From: Rhodoferax sp.
GTDB taxonomy: Bacteria > Pseudomonadota > Gammaproteobacteria > Burkholderiales > Burkholderiaceae_C
Length of the DNA: 64,000 nt
Reading direction: 5' to 3'
Assembly (NCBI GenBank): GCA_024236015.1
Contig: JACKLK010000005.1
Coordinates: forward strand, 248,001-312,000
The notes beneath the pieces were generated by a model that saw only the letters and a program-made list of their open reading frames with translations, made no database searches and was not told the DNA's origin. This document shows, piece by piece, positions 44,889-53,593 of the stretch (position 1 is its first letter; the number at the start of each line of letters is the position of its first letter). Both the position numbers and the translations under genes were made by a program.

Positions 44889-46636
44889 GCGAGCGCCTTG
44901 GCGTTTTCGCCGTGCACCGCCCTGGCCTGGACGCGCAGTTCGGTCTTCAGGATCTTGCCCACCGGGTTGCGCGGCATGGCCGGCAGCACCAGCAGGTGTT
45001 CCGGCAGCTTGTAGGCCGCCACGTGTTTCTCCTGGCGCAGGTAGGCGACGATGTCGGCCAGCGCCAGCGTCCGGCCTTCCTGCACGACGATGCAGGCACA
45101 GACCTTCTCGCCGAGGATGGGGTCGGGGACGCCGACGATGGCCACTTCGCGGATGCCCGGGCAGGCCTGCAGCAGGCCTTCGACCTCTTCGGCGGAGATG
45201 TTCATGCCGCCGCGGATCACCAGGTCTTTCGAGCGGCCCGCGTAACGGTAGAACTGCTTGCGGTCGCCGGCGATCTCGAACAGGTCACCGGTCCTGTAGT
45301 AACCCTGCTCGTCGAAGGCGCGCGCGCTGAGTTCGGGGGCGTTGTAGTAGCCGCTGAAGATGGTCGGCCCGGTGAAGCGCAGTTCGCCGACATGGCCGGC
45401 CTCGTCGATGTCCTGGCCGGTCTCCAGGTCGACCAGCCGGGTGCGCACCTTGCGCGTGGTCGACACCGACCATTCGAAACCCTTGACGCCGGCGCGCGGG
45501 AAAAACGTCGCGCGGTCGCCCGGATCGGGCAGGTCGATGTGGTTGCCCGCCAGCGCCGCACCTTCGTTGGAGCCGAAGTAGTTGATGATCTCCACGTCGA
45601 ACCGCTCCTTGAATCCGCGCACCATCCATTCGCTCAGCGGTGCCGAGCCGGAGCCGATGCGCGACAGCCGCCTGAAGTCGATGCCCTCGAGCAGGGCCGT
45701 GTTCTGCAGCAGCATGTTGAGCACGGCCGGCGGCGCGACGGTGTAGTCGATGTGTTCGTCCCGGATCTGCTGCAGGAACACCGGCAGCGAGAACGGCTGG
45801 TGCTGCACCACGGTGCCGCCGACGACCAGCCAGGCGGCGATGGCGGTCGAGATGCCGGCCATGTTGACCAGCGGAAACGGATTGAGCAGCCGCGCGTGCG
45901 GGCCGATCTGTCCGGCGTCGATGATGGACGGCGCCACCACCAGCCATTCGTTGTGGCTGCGCGGCACGCCCTTGGGGCGGGCCTCGGTGCCCGAGGTCCA
46001 GCAGATCGTGAACACGTCGTTGGCGGTCACGGCGGCGTGCGCCTCGGCCTGCCGCAGGCGCTGGCGGTCGGCGTCGGTGATCGCAGCGGCGCTATGCCGG
46101 CCGATGTCGATGCAGTCGGCGCCGACGCCATCACCCCAGGCCAGGATCACGCGCAGCCCCGCATGGCGCTCGCGCATGGCGCCGAACATCGCGGCGGCGG
46201 CATGACCGGCGTCCGGCCTGCCGATGCGGGTGAAGGTCACGACCGCAGCGGCCTGGGTGTGCGCGAGGATGTGGTCGAGCTCGTTCTCGCGGTATTGCAC
46301 CGGCACCGGTGTGATCACGATGCCCAGCCGTGCGCACGACAGGTAGACGATGTATTGCTCGACGCCGTTGGGCAGTTGCATCAAGAGCCGCTCGTCGCGG
46401 CGCACGCCGGCATCGAGCAACAGGCGGCAGAAGCGGTCCACGGCGTCGGCGAGTTGCGCCCATGTCAGTCGCCGGGGTTCGCCGTGCGCGAAGTCGGCGC
46501 GGTTGGCGGCATCGACGACGGCCTCGGCGTCGGGGCGCTGGTTCACGTGCTGCTCGAACAGGTTCCACAGCGTGGTGGTGCCCCACCAGCCGCGCCCGGT
46601 GTATTCGTCGATCTTGGCTTGCGGTATCAGGATCAT
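44885..46636 (-). CDS. Acyl-CoA ligase (AMP-binding), CaiC-like
   Basis: 583 residues. The P-loop is present in a diverged form, CWTSGTEARPKGVPRSHNEW; the core NYFGSNEGAAL and the hinge YRTGDLFEIAGDRKQFYRYAGRSKDLVIRGG are normal, and the C-terminal catalytic Lys is in NPVGKILKTELR. The family includes crotonobetaine/carnitine, benzoate and cyclohexanecarboxylate ligases. In this operon it probably activates an acid made by the upstream aldehyde dehydrogenase. It starts three bases after CCD-B and overlaps the hydrolase gene. Confidence 0.88.
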   Translation of the reverse strand: MILIPQAKIDEYTGRGWWGTTTLWNLFEQHVNQRPDAEAVVDAANRADFAHGEPRRLTWAQLADAVDRFCRLLLDAGVRRDERLLMQLPNGVEQYIVYLSCARLGIVITPVPVQYRENELDHILAHTQAAAVVTFTRIGRPDAGHAAAAMFGAMRERHAGLRVILAWGDGVGADCIDIGRHSAAAITDADRQRLRQAEAHAAVTANDVFTICWTSGTEARPKGVPRSHNEWLVVAPSIIDAGQIGPHARLLNPFPLVNMAGISTAIAAWLVVGGTVVQHQPFSLPVFLQQIRDEHIDYTVAPPAVLNMLLQNTALLEGIDFRRLSRIGSGSAPLSEWMVRGFKERFDVEIINYFGSNEGAALAGNHIDLPDPGDRATFFPRAGVKGFEWSVSTTRKVRTRLVDLETGQDIDEAGHVGELRFTGPTIFSGYYNAPELSARAFDEQGYYRTGDLFEIAGDRKQFYRYAGRSKDLVIRGGMNISAEEVEGLLQACPGIREVAIVGVPDPILGEKVCACIVVQEGRTLALADIVAYLRQEKHVAAYKLPEHLLVLPAMPRNPVGKILKTELRVQARAVHGENAKALA

Positions 46637-46639
46637 GGT

Positions 46640-48082
46640 CTATTTCCAGCGCTCGAGGGTCTGCTGGCTGACGAAGGTGCCGTGGAAGCCGTGCGGAATG
46701 CGGCGCGGCATCAGGATGCGCGCCACCGGGCCCTGCGCCAGCCGCGCATCCTTGCAGTCGAACACCTGGATCTCCGAGCGCCGGTCCACCGGGTTCCAGA
46801 CCGGCATCACCAGGTAGCCGTCGTCTTCGCTCGTGCTGTTGTCGCGCGGTGCAAAGCCCGGTTCGTTGTAGAAATACTGCGGGCCGGCGCTGAAGGCGAC
46901 GTAACCGCCGGTGCCCAGGTCGTACTTGACCAGGCCGGGGAAACGCGGTTCCTCGCGTCCGCCCTGCGGGAACACGATGTTGTACGAATAACGGTTCTTG
47001 CGTCCCTGGTAGGCGCTGTTGATGACCGGGAACTCGCTGTTGAGCACGTCGTCGATGATGCGTTCGCTCGTGGTCCCGGTGCGCAGGTCGAAACGCCATT
47101 CGTAGAGCAGGAAGTCGCGCTGGCGCTGGTTGATGGTGCGCTCCAGGCGCCGGCTGTCGATGTGTCCGTCCGCGGTCTCGTGCACCCGGTACGGCGTGCC
47201 GACCATGACGATGGTCTGGTCTTCCTCCCAGGCATTGACCACGTGCAGCATGTAGGTCGGCTTGGCCTCGAACCAGCGGATGTCGCCGGACGAGCCATGG
47301 CGCGGCACGATGGCGAAACGCGAAGGCTGGTCGGCGTGGAAACGTACCTTGTAACGACCGGCCTGCAGCGCCTCGGCGTCGGGCCACAGCGGAAAGTCGT
47401 GCAGGATGCTGTAGTTCGGCGTGATCGCCATGTCATGCGGCAGCCGCGGCCCGGGCAGCGGAATCTCGATCTTGGTCTTGAGCCGGCGATCCGGCCCGAT
47501 CACGCCGTATTCCATGTACGGGGCGGTCAGGCTGTAGTCGAAGAACATCAGCTCGCCGGTATGCGCATCGGGGCGCGAGTGGGCCGAGATCTTGGCATAG
47601 GCGCCGTCGTAGTCGGCCGTGCCCAGGGTCTCCAGCGTGTCTGGGTCCAGCGCATATGGCATGCCGGAGCGGTACCACATCGCGATCAGCTGGCCGGCGT
47701 GGTACTTGACGTCGGTATTGGCGGTGTTCTTCAGCGGCTGGTCCGGGCGGTCGGCGCGCATCGGCTCCTTGAGCCCTTTCCACAACGCGTGGCCGGCCGC
47801 GCGCTCCTCCTGCAGGCCTGCGGTCTGCACGAAGCGGTTGCGGTAGCGGACCTTGCCATCGGTGAACCGCACGGCATGCAGCATGCCGTCGCCGTCGTAG
47901 GCGTGGTAGCGCCAGTCAGGCGGGTAGAAGGCGTTGGGCCCGTTGCGCACATACAGTCCGTTGAGGTCCCGGGGCACTTCCCCCAGCACCTGCATGTCGT
48001 CGAACACCGACTCGTCCAGCACCGGGGCATTGTTGCCGTCCAGCGCGGGGATGTCGTGTACCGGGAGCTCGTCGCGTCGCAT
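46640..48082 (-). CDS. Carotenoid cleavage oxygenase family protein (CCD-B)
   Basis: 480 residues. Iron ligands are His168 (KISAHSRPD), His216 (LPHDMAI), His280 (YMLHVVN) and His467 (HGFHGTF). It shares VRNGPN, the NTDVKYHAG region and TPNYSILHDFPLW with CCD-A, and has an extra His228 in SILHDF that the C/D pair replaces by Asn. No signal peptide is present, so it acts in the cytoplasm. It lies 18 bp after CCD-A. Lignostilbene dioxygenase-like and apocarotenoid oxygenase-like activities are both possible. Confidence 0.9.
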   Translation of the reverse strand: MRRDELPVHDIPALDGNNAPVLDESVFDDMQVLGEVPRDLNGLYVRNGPNAFYPPDWRYHAYDGDGMLHAVRFTDGKVRYRNRFVQTAGLQEERAAGHALWKGLKEPMRADRPDQPLKNTANTDVKYHAGQLIAMWYRSGMPYALDPDTLETLGTADYDGAYAKISAHSRPDAHTGELMFFDYSLTAPYMEYGVIGPDRRLKTKIEIPLPGPRLPHDMAITPNYSILHDFPLWPDAEALQAGRYKVRFHADQPSRFAIVPRHGSSGDIRWFEAKPTYMLHVVNAWEEDQTIVMVGTPYRVHETADGHIDSRRLERTINQRQRDFLLYEWRFDLRTGTTSERIIDDVLNSEFPVINSAYQGRKNRYSYNIVFPQGGREEPRFPGLVKYDLGTGGYVAFSAGPQYFYNEPGFAPRDNSTSEDDGYLVMPVWNPVDRRSEIQVFDCKDARLAQGPVARILMPRRIPHGFHGTFVSQQTLERWK

Positions 48083-48100
48083 GTCCTCGTCTCCCGCGGG

Positions 48101-49564
48101 TCAGTAACCGCGTGCCAGCCGCTCGCCGCTGACCCAGGTCGAGTGAAAGCCATTGGGCACGCGTTGCGGCAGGCGGATCTTGCAGACCGGCCCGCGGGCG
48201 ATGTCGTGCGCGTCGAAGATGCTCAGGAACGACGCCTTGCGGGTGCCGTCCCACAGGTAGCCGACCAGGTAGCCGTCGTCCTCGTTCTTCCAGTGGTCCC
48301 GGGGCGCGAACGGCGCCTCGCTGAACCATTTGTCGGTGCCGGCGTGGTAGGTGGTGCAGCTGTCCTGCTCCAAGTCGTAACGCACCAGGCCGCAGAAGCG
48401 CGGGTCTTCGGCGCGGTTGAGCCGGCCCATCAGCACGTTCCAGGAGTACCGGGTCTTGTGCCCCTGCATCCATGAGTTGATGACCGGGAACTCCTGGTTG
48501 ATGATGTCGTCGATGACACGCTCGCGGGTCTGCCCGGTGCGCAGGTTGAAGCGCCACTCCTTGAAGATGAAGTCGTGCTCCAGGTTGGCCAGCATCTTCG
48601 GGAAACGATCGACGTCGACCTTGCCGTGCAGGTCCGCCGGCAGCCGGAACGGCGTGCCGGTCATGACGATCTCGGTGCCGCCGTGCCCGTCGTCCTCTTC
48701 CCACGCGTTGGAGATGTGGTACATGTAGGTCGGCTCGGCCTCGAACCAGCGGATCTGTTCGGGCGTGCCATGGCGCGGCACCACGGCGAAACGCGACGGC
48801 AGCGTGTGGTGGAACTTGAGCTTGTGGCGGCCGGCCGAGAACGCGTCCATGTCGTAGAACAGCGGCAGGTCGTGCAGGATGCTGTAGTTCGGCGTGATCG
48901 CCATGTCGTGCGGCAGGCGCGGTCCGGGCAGTTGCACCGGCATGAAGGTGACCAGCTTGCCGTGGCGGTCCATCACGCCGTAGTGCATGTACGGCGACTC
49001 CTTGCCGTAGGCGAAGAACAGGAACTCGCCGGTGCGTTCGTCGACCTTGGAATGGGCCGAGATCGGCAGGCCCTGCAGCCGCGGGTCCATGTCGAGCTTG
49101 CCGATCGTCGACAGGTCGCCCGGCCGGCACTGGTAGACGGCGCCGCCGAGGTACCACATCGACACCAGCGTGCCGGCATAGAACTTGACGTCGGTGTTCG
49201 AGGTGTCCTTGAGCGGCATGCCGGGCCGGTCCTTGCGGGGCGGATCCTTGATGCCCTGCCACAAGGCGCTGCCGGCGGCCAGCTCTTCCTTCAGGCCGTC
49301 CGTCATGACCCAGCGGTTCTGGTACTGGGCCCGGCCGCCTTCGAAGCGCACCGCATGCAGCATGCCGTCGCCGTCGAACCAGTGGTAACGCCCGGCCGCC
49401 TCGAACCTGCGGTTCGGGCCGTTGCGCACATACATGCCGGTGAGATCCTTCGGTATCTCGCCTTCGATGTCGGTCAGGTCGACGGTCATCTCGCGGGTCA
49501 CCGGCGCGAAGCCTCCGGTCAGGACGGGGATGTCGTCGAACGCGTGCGTGTCATGGGCGCCCAT
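48101..49564 (-). CDS. Carotenoid cleavage oxygenase family protein (CCD-A)
   Basis: 487 residues. The iron ligands are His171 (PISAHSKVD), His219 (LPHDMAI), His283 (YMYHISN) and His474 (NGFHSTW). FDGDGMLHAVRFE and the MYVRNGPNRRFE turn match the family. It pairs with CCD-B through the TPNYSILHDLPLFYD block. It is the first oxygenase gene of the operon, 14 bp after the PaaN-like dehydrogenase, which could oxidise the aldehyde it produces. Confidence 0.9.
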   Translation of the reverse strand: MGAHDTHAFDDIPVLTGGFAPVTREMTVDLTDIEGEIPKDLTGMYVRNGPNRRFEAAGRYHWFDGDGMLHAVRFEGGRAQYQNRWVMTDGLKEELAAGSALWQGIKDPPRKDRPGMPLKDTSNTDVKFYAGTLVSMWYLGGAVYQCRPGDLSTIGKLDMDPRLQGLPISAHSKVDERTGEFLFFAYGKESPYMHYGVMDRHGKLVTFMPVQLPGPRLPHDMAITPNYSILHDLPLFYDMDAFSAGRHKLKFHHTLPSRFAVVPRHGTPEQIRWFEAEPTYMYHISNAWEEDDGHGGTEIVMTGTPFRLPADLHGKVDVDRFPKMLANLEHDFIFKEWRFNLRTGQTRERVIDDIINQEFPVINSWMQGHKTRYSWNVLMGRLNRAEDPRFCGLVRYDLEQDSCTTYHAGTDKWFSEAPFAPRDHWKNEDDGYLVGYLWDGTRKASFLSIFDAHDIARGPVCKIRLPQRVPNGFHSTWVSGERLARGY

Positions 49565-49578
49565 GGTGCTGCTCTCCT

Positions 49579-51306
49579 TCAGGATGCGGTGGATGTGGCC
49601 TGGGCCGCCCGGACGGGGCGGCGCGACTGGCTGATGCAAAAGCGGCTGGCCACGAAGGCCAGGTTGGTCAGCGACGCATTGCCGGCCGGGTTCAGGCCGG
49701 TGACGTGGTAGTCGCTGTAGGCGGCGGCGAAGTTCAGCGGCATCGCGCCGGTCAGGTTCACGGTCAGCTGGGCGCCGGCACGGGCATACGCGGTCTCGGC
49801 CCGGGCGATGAAGTCCTCGTCGGTCGAATACAGGAACGCGGTCAGGCCGCCGAACTGCGCCACGTCGCGTGTGGCCTGGCCCAGCGCATCGGCCGCGTCG
49901 TCGCAGCGGATCACGAAGCTGATCGGGCCGAATCGTTCGGCGCCATAGAGGTCGCGTTCGCCGGTGCCGACCTGCAGCATCAAGGGCGTGCAGGTGCGCG
50001 CGTCGGGGAAGTCCGGATGCACGTAGGCCCGCGGCTCGAGCAGCACGGTGCCGCGCGTGGCGCCCTCGTCGCGCAGCTGGCGCACCAGGGCCAGCGTCTG
50101 GTCGGACTGGATCGTGGCCAGGATCATGGCCGCCTTCTTCGGCGCGGCGCCGAGCGCGGCAACGGCCTCGGCCAGGCGGCGGCCGACCTCGTCCAGCGCC
50201 ACCAGGCCGCCGGGTGTGCGCACGCCGCCGGCGGGGATGTAGATGTTCTGCGGGCTGGTGCACATTTGCGCGCTGAACATGCACATCGTCGTGGCCAGGC
50301 TGCGCAGCGCCGCGTCCAGGTCGTCGGCCGACTCCAGCACCACGGTGTTGCAGCCGGCGGTCTCGGTGAACGCCAGGGCCGGGTAGGCGTTGCGTTCCAC
50401 CCACTGGCCGAATGCCACGCTGCCGGTGAAGTCGACGATGGCGGTCTTCGGATGCTGCACCAGCACCTTGCCGATGGGTTGCTCGACCGTGTCCAGTGCC
50501 ATCGTGACCAGGTTCGGGTCGAAGCCGGCCGCGGCGATCACCTCGCGGAACACCCGCACCGAGATCGCCATCGGCAGGATGGTGGCCGGGTGCGGCTTGA
50601 CGATGACCGCATTGCCGGTCGCCAGGCTGGCCATCATCGACGGCCAGGCGTTCCAGGTCGGGAAGCTGGCGCAGGCGAAACACACGGCCACGCCGCGCGG
50701 CACCAGCCGGTAGGTCTTGTCCAGTGTGATCTGCGACGGCCCGAACTGGCGCTCCCAGCGCGCGTGCGGCGTCACGGCCCGCTGCGCCTGGTGTGCGAAC
50801 ACCAGCGCCTCGATGGCCCGATCCAGGGCATTCACGCCCGAGCCCGCATAGGCCATGTTGAAGCTCTGTCCGGCGGTGTGCATCACCGCCTGCGTGAGCT
50901 CGAACAGATGGTCGCGAAACAGCACCTCGACCACCTCCATCAACACGCCGATGCGTTCCTGCACCGTGGCCTGCGACCAGCGGTCGATCGCGTTGCCGGC
51001 GGCGTCGAACAGGGCGTCGACATCCGAGTGGGGGTATGCGATTCCCAGCGGCTTGCAGGTATAGGGCGAGACCTCGGCGCCCAGCACGCCGGTGATGCCG
51101 GGTTGGTCGAGGGCAAAGCGCCGGGCCTGCTCGCCGCCCAGATGGGCCTGGAACGCCGCCAGTCCGGCCGCCTGGGCCTGGGGTGCGTCGGGATACTGGC
51201 CGGGCGTCTCGGGGAACGGGCTCCAGCAGTTGCGTTCCACACACGCCACCTGCGCCTGCTGGAAACGGGGGCGGTGCTGTTCGAACCAATCCTGGGCGAT
51301 CGACAT
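49579..51306 (-). CDS. PaaN-like aldehyde dehydrogenase
   Basis: 575 residues. The aldehyde-dehydrogenase core has Glu315 in FTETAGCN and nucleophile Cys349 in SAQMCTSPQN, about 34 residues apart as usual. The long N-terminal extension (WFEQHRPRFQQAQVACVERNCWSPFPETP) and the layout match PaaN of phenylacetate-degradation clusters, which is a different protein from the PaaZ ring-cleavage enzyme. No other paa genes are here, so it was probably recruited to oxidise aldehydes formed by the carotenoid-oxygenase-type enzymes. It is the second gene of the operon. Confidence 0.87.
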   Translation of the reverse strand: MSIAQDWFEQHRPRFQQAQVACVERNCWSPFPETPGQYPDAPQAQAAGLAAFQAHLGGEQARRFALDQPGITGVLGAEVSPYTCKPLGIAYPHSDVDALFDAAGNAIDRWSQATVQERIGVLMEVVEVLFRDHLFELTQAVMHTAGQSFNMAYAGSGVNALDRAIEALVFAHQAQRAVTPHARWERQFGPSQITLDKTYRLVPRGVAVCFACASFPTWNAWPSMMASLATGNAVIVKPHPATILPMAISVRVFREVIAAAGFDPNLVTMALDTVEQPIGKVLVQHPKTAIVDFTGSVAFGQWVERNAYPALAFTETAGCNTVVLESADDLDAALRSLATTMCMFSAQMCTSPQNIYIPAGGVRTPGGLVALDEVGRRLAEAVAALGAAPKKAAMILATIQSDQTLALVRQLRDEGATRGTVLLEPRAYVHPDFPDARTCTPLMLQVGTGERDLYGAERFGPISFVIRCDDAADALGQATRDVAQFGGLTAFLYSTDEDFIARAETAYARAGAQLTVNLTGAMPLNFAAAYSDYHVTGLNPAGNASLTNLAFVASRFCISQSRRPVRAAQATSTAS

Positions 51307-51326
51307 GGTGTGTTCTCCGTGAGGGG

Positions 51327-51785
51327 TCAGCGGCGCCAGACCAGGCGGTGGTGGCGGGCGATATCGGTGCCGGGCACGGTGTCGGAGGCCGACAGCGTCA
51401 GGCTGCCGTCGGCGCCGAACGTCATGTCGCGGACCTGCTCGGTGCCGACGAAATTGGGATTGAGCGCATGGGTGACGCGGTGCACCACCTGCTGGCGACC
51501 CGGTTCGCCGCGCACGGTGTAGGGCCCGGCGTACTGGAAATAACTCTCGAATGCGGCCAGCCGCTCCGCCGGCGGCGCGCTGCGCACGCTGTCGCTGGAC
51601 AGCCGCGTCCGCCCGGCGCGGGCGATGCAGGCGCTCATGGTGCCGTCGGCGGTATAGGTGATCAGCCCGGTCGCGTCGGCGCCGAACGGCAGGCTGGCCG
51701 GGCGGCCGTCGCCGTAGCGGATATCCCAGCACACCAGGTGCCAGGTTCCGAGCAAGGCATGGCCCGCACTGCTGTCGGCAGTCAT
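51327..51785 (-). CDS. Lipocalin-like domain protein
   Basis: 152 residues. GTWHLVCWDIRYGDG opens a lipocalin-like beta barrel of the Lipocalin_5 type, followed by GLITYTADGTMSACIAR and the C-terminal HHRLVWRR. No signal peptide is present. Such small proteins near catabolic genes may bind a hydrophobic ligand or isomerise it; function is not established. AAGGAG lies nine bases before its ATG. It is the first gene of the 25-kb minus-strand cluster, so the promoter of the whole unit should lie just upstream. Confidence 0.82.
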   Translation of the reverse strand: MTADSSAGHALLGTWHLVCWDIRYGDGRPASLPFGADATGLITYTADGTMSACIARAGRTRLSSDSVRSAPPAERLAAFESYFQYAGPYTVRGEPGRQQVVHRVTHALNPNFVGTEQVRDMTFGADGSLTLSASDTVPGTDIARHHRLVWRR

Positions 51786-51801
51786 CGTCGCTGTCTCCTT
51801 T

Positions 51802-51827
51802 AACTTTCTTAGTTGAACTTATCTTAG
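51802..51827 (-). promoter_or_regulatory. Tandem operator-like repeats before the oxygenase cluster
   Basis: On the minus strand CTAAGATAAGTT (complement of 51816-51827) is followed 14 bp later by CTAAGAAAGTT (complement of 51802-51812). The second copy lies inside the near-palindrome AACTTTCTTAGTT (51802-51814). The block is AT-rich in GC-rich surroundings and sits between two divergent genes, 17 bp upstream of the lipocalin ATG. TTGACC (complement near 51828-51833) may be a -35. Confidence 0.5.
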
Positions 51828-51873
51828 GTCAATGTTTTCAGGCGCGCAAGTGCTAGGGGTCCGATGCAAGCCC

Positions 51874-51885
51874 GACAATGTCACC
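51874..51885 (+). promoter_or_regulatory. -10 box placed for a leaderless start of srkA
   Basis: GACAAT at 51874-51879 is six bases from the ATG at 51886 and no Shine-Dalgarno sequence precedes the ATG. The same spacing is seen before amn and ohrR. Confidence 0.45.
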
Positions 51886-52947
51886 ATGGCGTCACCCCCC
51901 GATCCGAACCCCCCGGCCCTGTCCGCAGTCCATCCCTTCGCGTCGCTGACGCCCGACCAGGTGCTCGATGCCCTCGATGGCGTGGGCCTGCGCGGCGACG
52001 GCCGCCTGACCGCCTTGTCGAGCTACGAGAACCGGGTCTACCAGGTGCAGCTCGAGGACGGCAGCGCCGTGGTGACCAAGTTCTATCGGCCCGGACGCTG
52101 GAGCGCCGCGCAGATCCAGGAGGAACACGACTTCTCGCGCGAACTGGAACAGGCCGAGGTGCCGGCCGTGGCACCGCTGCTGCTGGCCGGCGCGACGCTG
52201 CACCACTTCGGCGGCTTCATGTTCAGCGTGAGTCCGCGCCGCGGTGGCCGCGGCCCGGAGCTGGACGACGGCGAGGTGCTCGAGTGGATCGGGCGTTTCC
52301 TGGCGCGGTTTCATGCCGTGGGTGCGCGCAGCGCCTTCGAGCACCGTCCGGCGCTGAACCTGCAGACCTTCGGCGCGGCCTCGCGCAGCTGGCTGCTGGA
52401 CAACGACAAGGTTCCGCTGGACGTGCAGGCCTTGTGGTCTGACATGTCGGCGCGGGCCCTGGAGCTGGTCGGCCGGCACGACGCCCTGGCCGGGCGCAGC
52501 CCCGCGCGCGGCGAGGAGCCGATCCGCCTGCTGCGCCTGCACGGCGACTGCCATCCCGGCAACATCCTGTGGACACCGACCGACGTGCCGGCCGCCGCCG
52601 GTCCGGGCCCGCATTTCGTCGACCTGGACGATGCGCGCACCGGCCCGGCGGTGCAGGACCTGTGGATGCTGCTCTCCGGTGACCGCCAGCAGCGCCAGCG
52701 CCAGCTCGGTGCCCTGGTCGACGGCTACGAGCAGTTCCGCGCGTTCGACCGCCGCGAACTGGCGCTGATCGAGCCGCTGCGCACCTTGCGCCTGGTCCAC
52801 TACAGCGCCTGGCTGGCGCGGCGCTGGGCCGACCCGATCTTCCCGATCAACTTCCCGTGGTTCGGCTCCAGCGACTACTGGCAGGGGCAAGTGCAGATGC
52901 TCGAGGAGCAGTGCGAAGCGATGGAAGAAGACCCGCTGGTGGTGTGA
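51886..52947 (+). CDS. srkA: Stress response serine/threonine kinase (SrkA/YihE family)
   Basis: 353 residues. An aminoglycoside-phosphotransferase-like kinase with ATP-binding lysine in VVTKFYRPGRW (Lys65), catalytic loop LHGDCHPGNILW (Asp221) and metal-binding FVDLDDARTGPAVQDLWML. The C-terminal INFPWFGSSDYW segment is typical of SrkA. In E. coli this kinase protects against stress-induced death. It is divergent from the carotenoid-oxygenase cluster and is probably unrelated to it. The start codon has no ribosome-binding site. Confidence 0.92.
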   Translation: MASPPDPNPPALSAVHPFASLTPDQVLDALDGVGLRGDGRLTALSSYENRVYQVQLEDGSAVVTKFYRPGRWSAAQIQEEHDFSRELEQAEVPAVAPLLLAGATLHHFGGFMFSVSPRRGGRGPELDDGEVLEWIGRFLARFHAVGARSAFEHRPALNLQTFGAASRSWLLDNDKVPLDVQALWSDMSARALELVGRHDALAGRSPARGEEPIRLLRLHGDCHPGNILWTPTDVPAAAGPGPHFVDLDDARTGPAVQDLWMLLSGDRQQRQRQLGALVDGYEQFRAFDRRELALIEPLRTLRLVHYSAWLARRWADPIFPINFPWFGSSDYWQGQVQMLEEQCEAMEEDPLVV

Positions 52948-53106
52948 CCCGCAGCGCCGATGCACGACGATGTGCACGGGCGGCGATGTCCGACACGCGG
53001 GCGCAGGCGCTTCCGACAGTCGGATCTGCGCCGCGACCCTAGGATGGTCGCAGCGATCGGGCATGGTGCCTGTCGCTGTCACATGTCACATCAACAGGGA
53101 GGTCAT

Positions 53107-53466
53107 ATGCCATCAGAGCAATCCACACGCAAGCCGTCGGGCGCGCCGTCGCAACAACAGCAACCGCAGCAGGGCGCACCGCGTTCGCCGCAGCAGCCGC
53201 CGGGCGGGCAGCAGCAGGGCTCGGCTGGGTCGCCGCAACGCGAGCGCGGCGACCGGCAGCAGGTGCAGGGCGAAGGGGACTACCGCTCGAACGAGCGGTA
53301 TACCGATTCGGTGCAGGAGTTCGTCGAATCCGGCAAGGTGCAGCAGGCGGCCCGCCAGGCCAAGCCCGAGTCGCAGCAACAAGCCGAAGAGATGCGCCGC
53401 GCCGAGCAGGAGGGCAAGTCGCACGCCAAGGGCGAGAAGCCTGGTCAGGGCGGCCAGCAGCGCTGA
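53107..53466 (+). CDS. Gln-rich small protein of unknown function
   Basis: 119 residues. The first 60 are dominated by Gln, Pro, Ser and Gly (low complexity, probably disordered). The second half is better ordered, with YRSNERYTDSVQEFVESGKV and AEEMRRAEQEGKSHAKGE, a conserved-looking helical segment seen in small proteins of other proteobacteria. AGGGAGG stands four bases before the chosen ATG. It is very hydrophilic and has no signal peptide. A strong hairpin follows the stop. Function unknown. Confidence 0.7.
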   Translation: MPSEQSTRKPSGAPSQQQQPQQGAPRSPQQPPGGQQQGSAGSPQRERGDRQQVQGEGDYRSNERYTDSVQEFVESGKVQQAARQAKPESQQQAEEMRRAEQEGKSHAKGEKPGQGGQQR

Positions 53467-53476
53467 CGGGGTTCTG

Positions 53477-53514
53477 GCGCCGGCACCTGCACACCGCGTG
53501 GCAGGTACCGGCGC
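53477..53514. terminator. Long hairpin between converging genes
   Basis: A 14-bp stem with one mismatch (53477-53490 with 53501-53514) and a 10-base loop lies 10 bp after the Gln-rich gene stop and ahead of the converging GntR gene. No T-tract follows on either strand; it may still protect or end both transcripts. Confidence 0.55.
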
Positions 53515-53593
53515 TTGTACGCCTTGCGGCCGGTGACGGAGCGTTTGCGCCCCGTGGCCGGTCGCAGGGCCTGCTGCGCGCTCGGAGTCGGTG

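Noticed and set aside
44912..48475. A 1187-codon open frame on the plus strand
   Set aside because: It runs antisense across the CoA ligase and CCD-B, both with complete motifs. Its composition (His, Gln, Val, Arg rich) is that of a high-GC antisense shadow.
49579..51306. Idea that the region is a phenylacetate (paa) operon
   Set aside because: Only a PaaN-like dehydrogenase is present; no paaABCDE, paaG, paaZ or paaK set is found.
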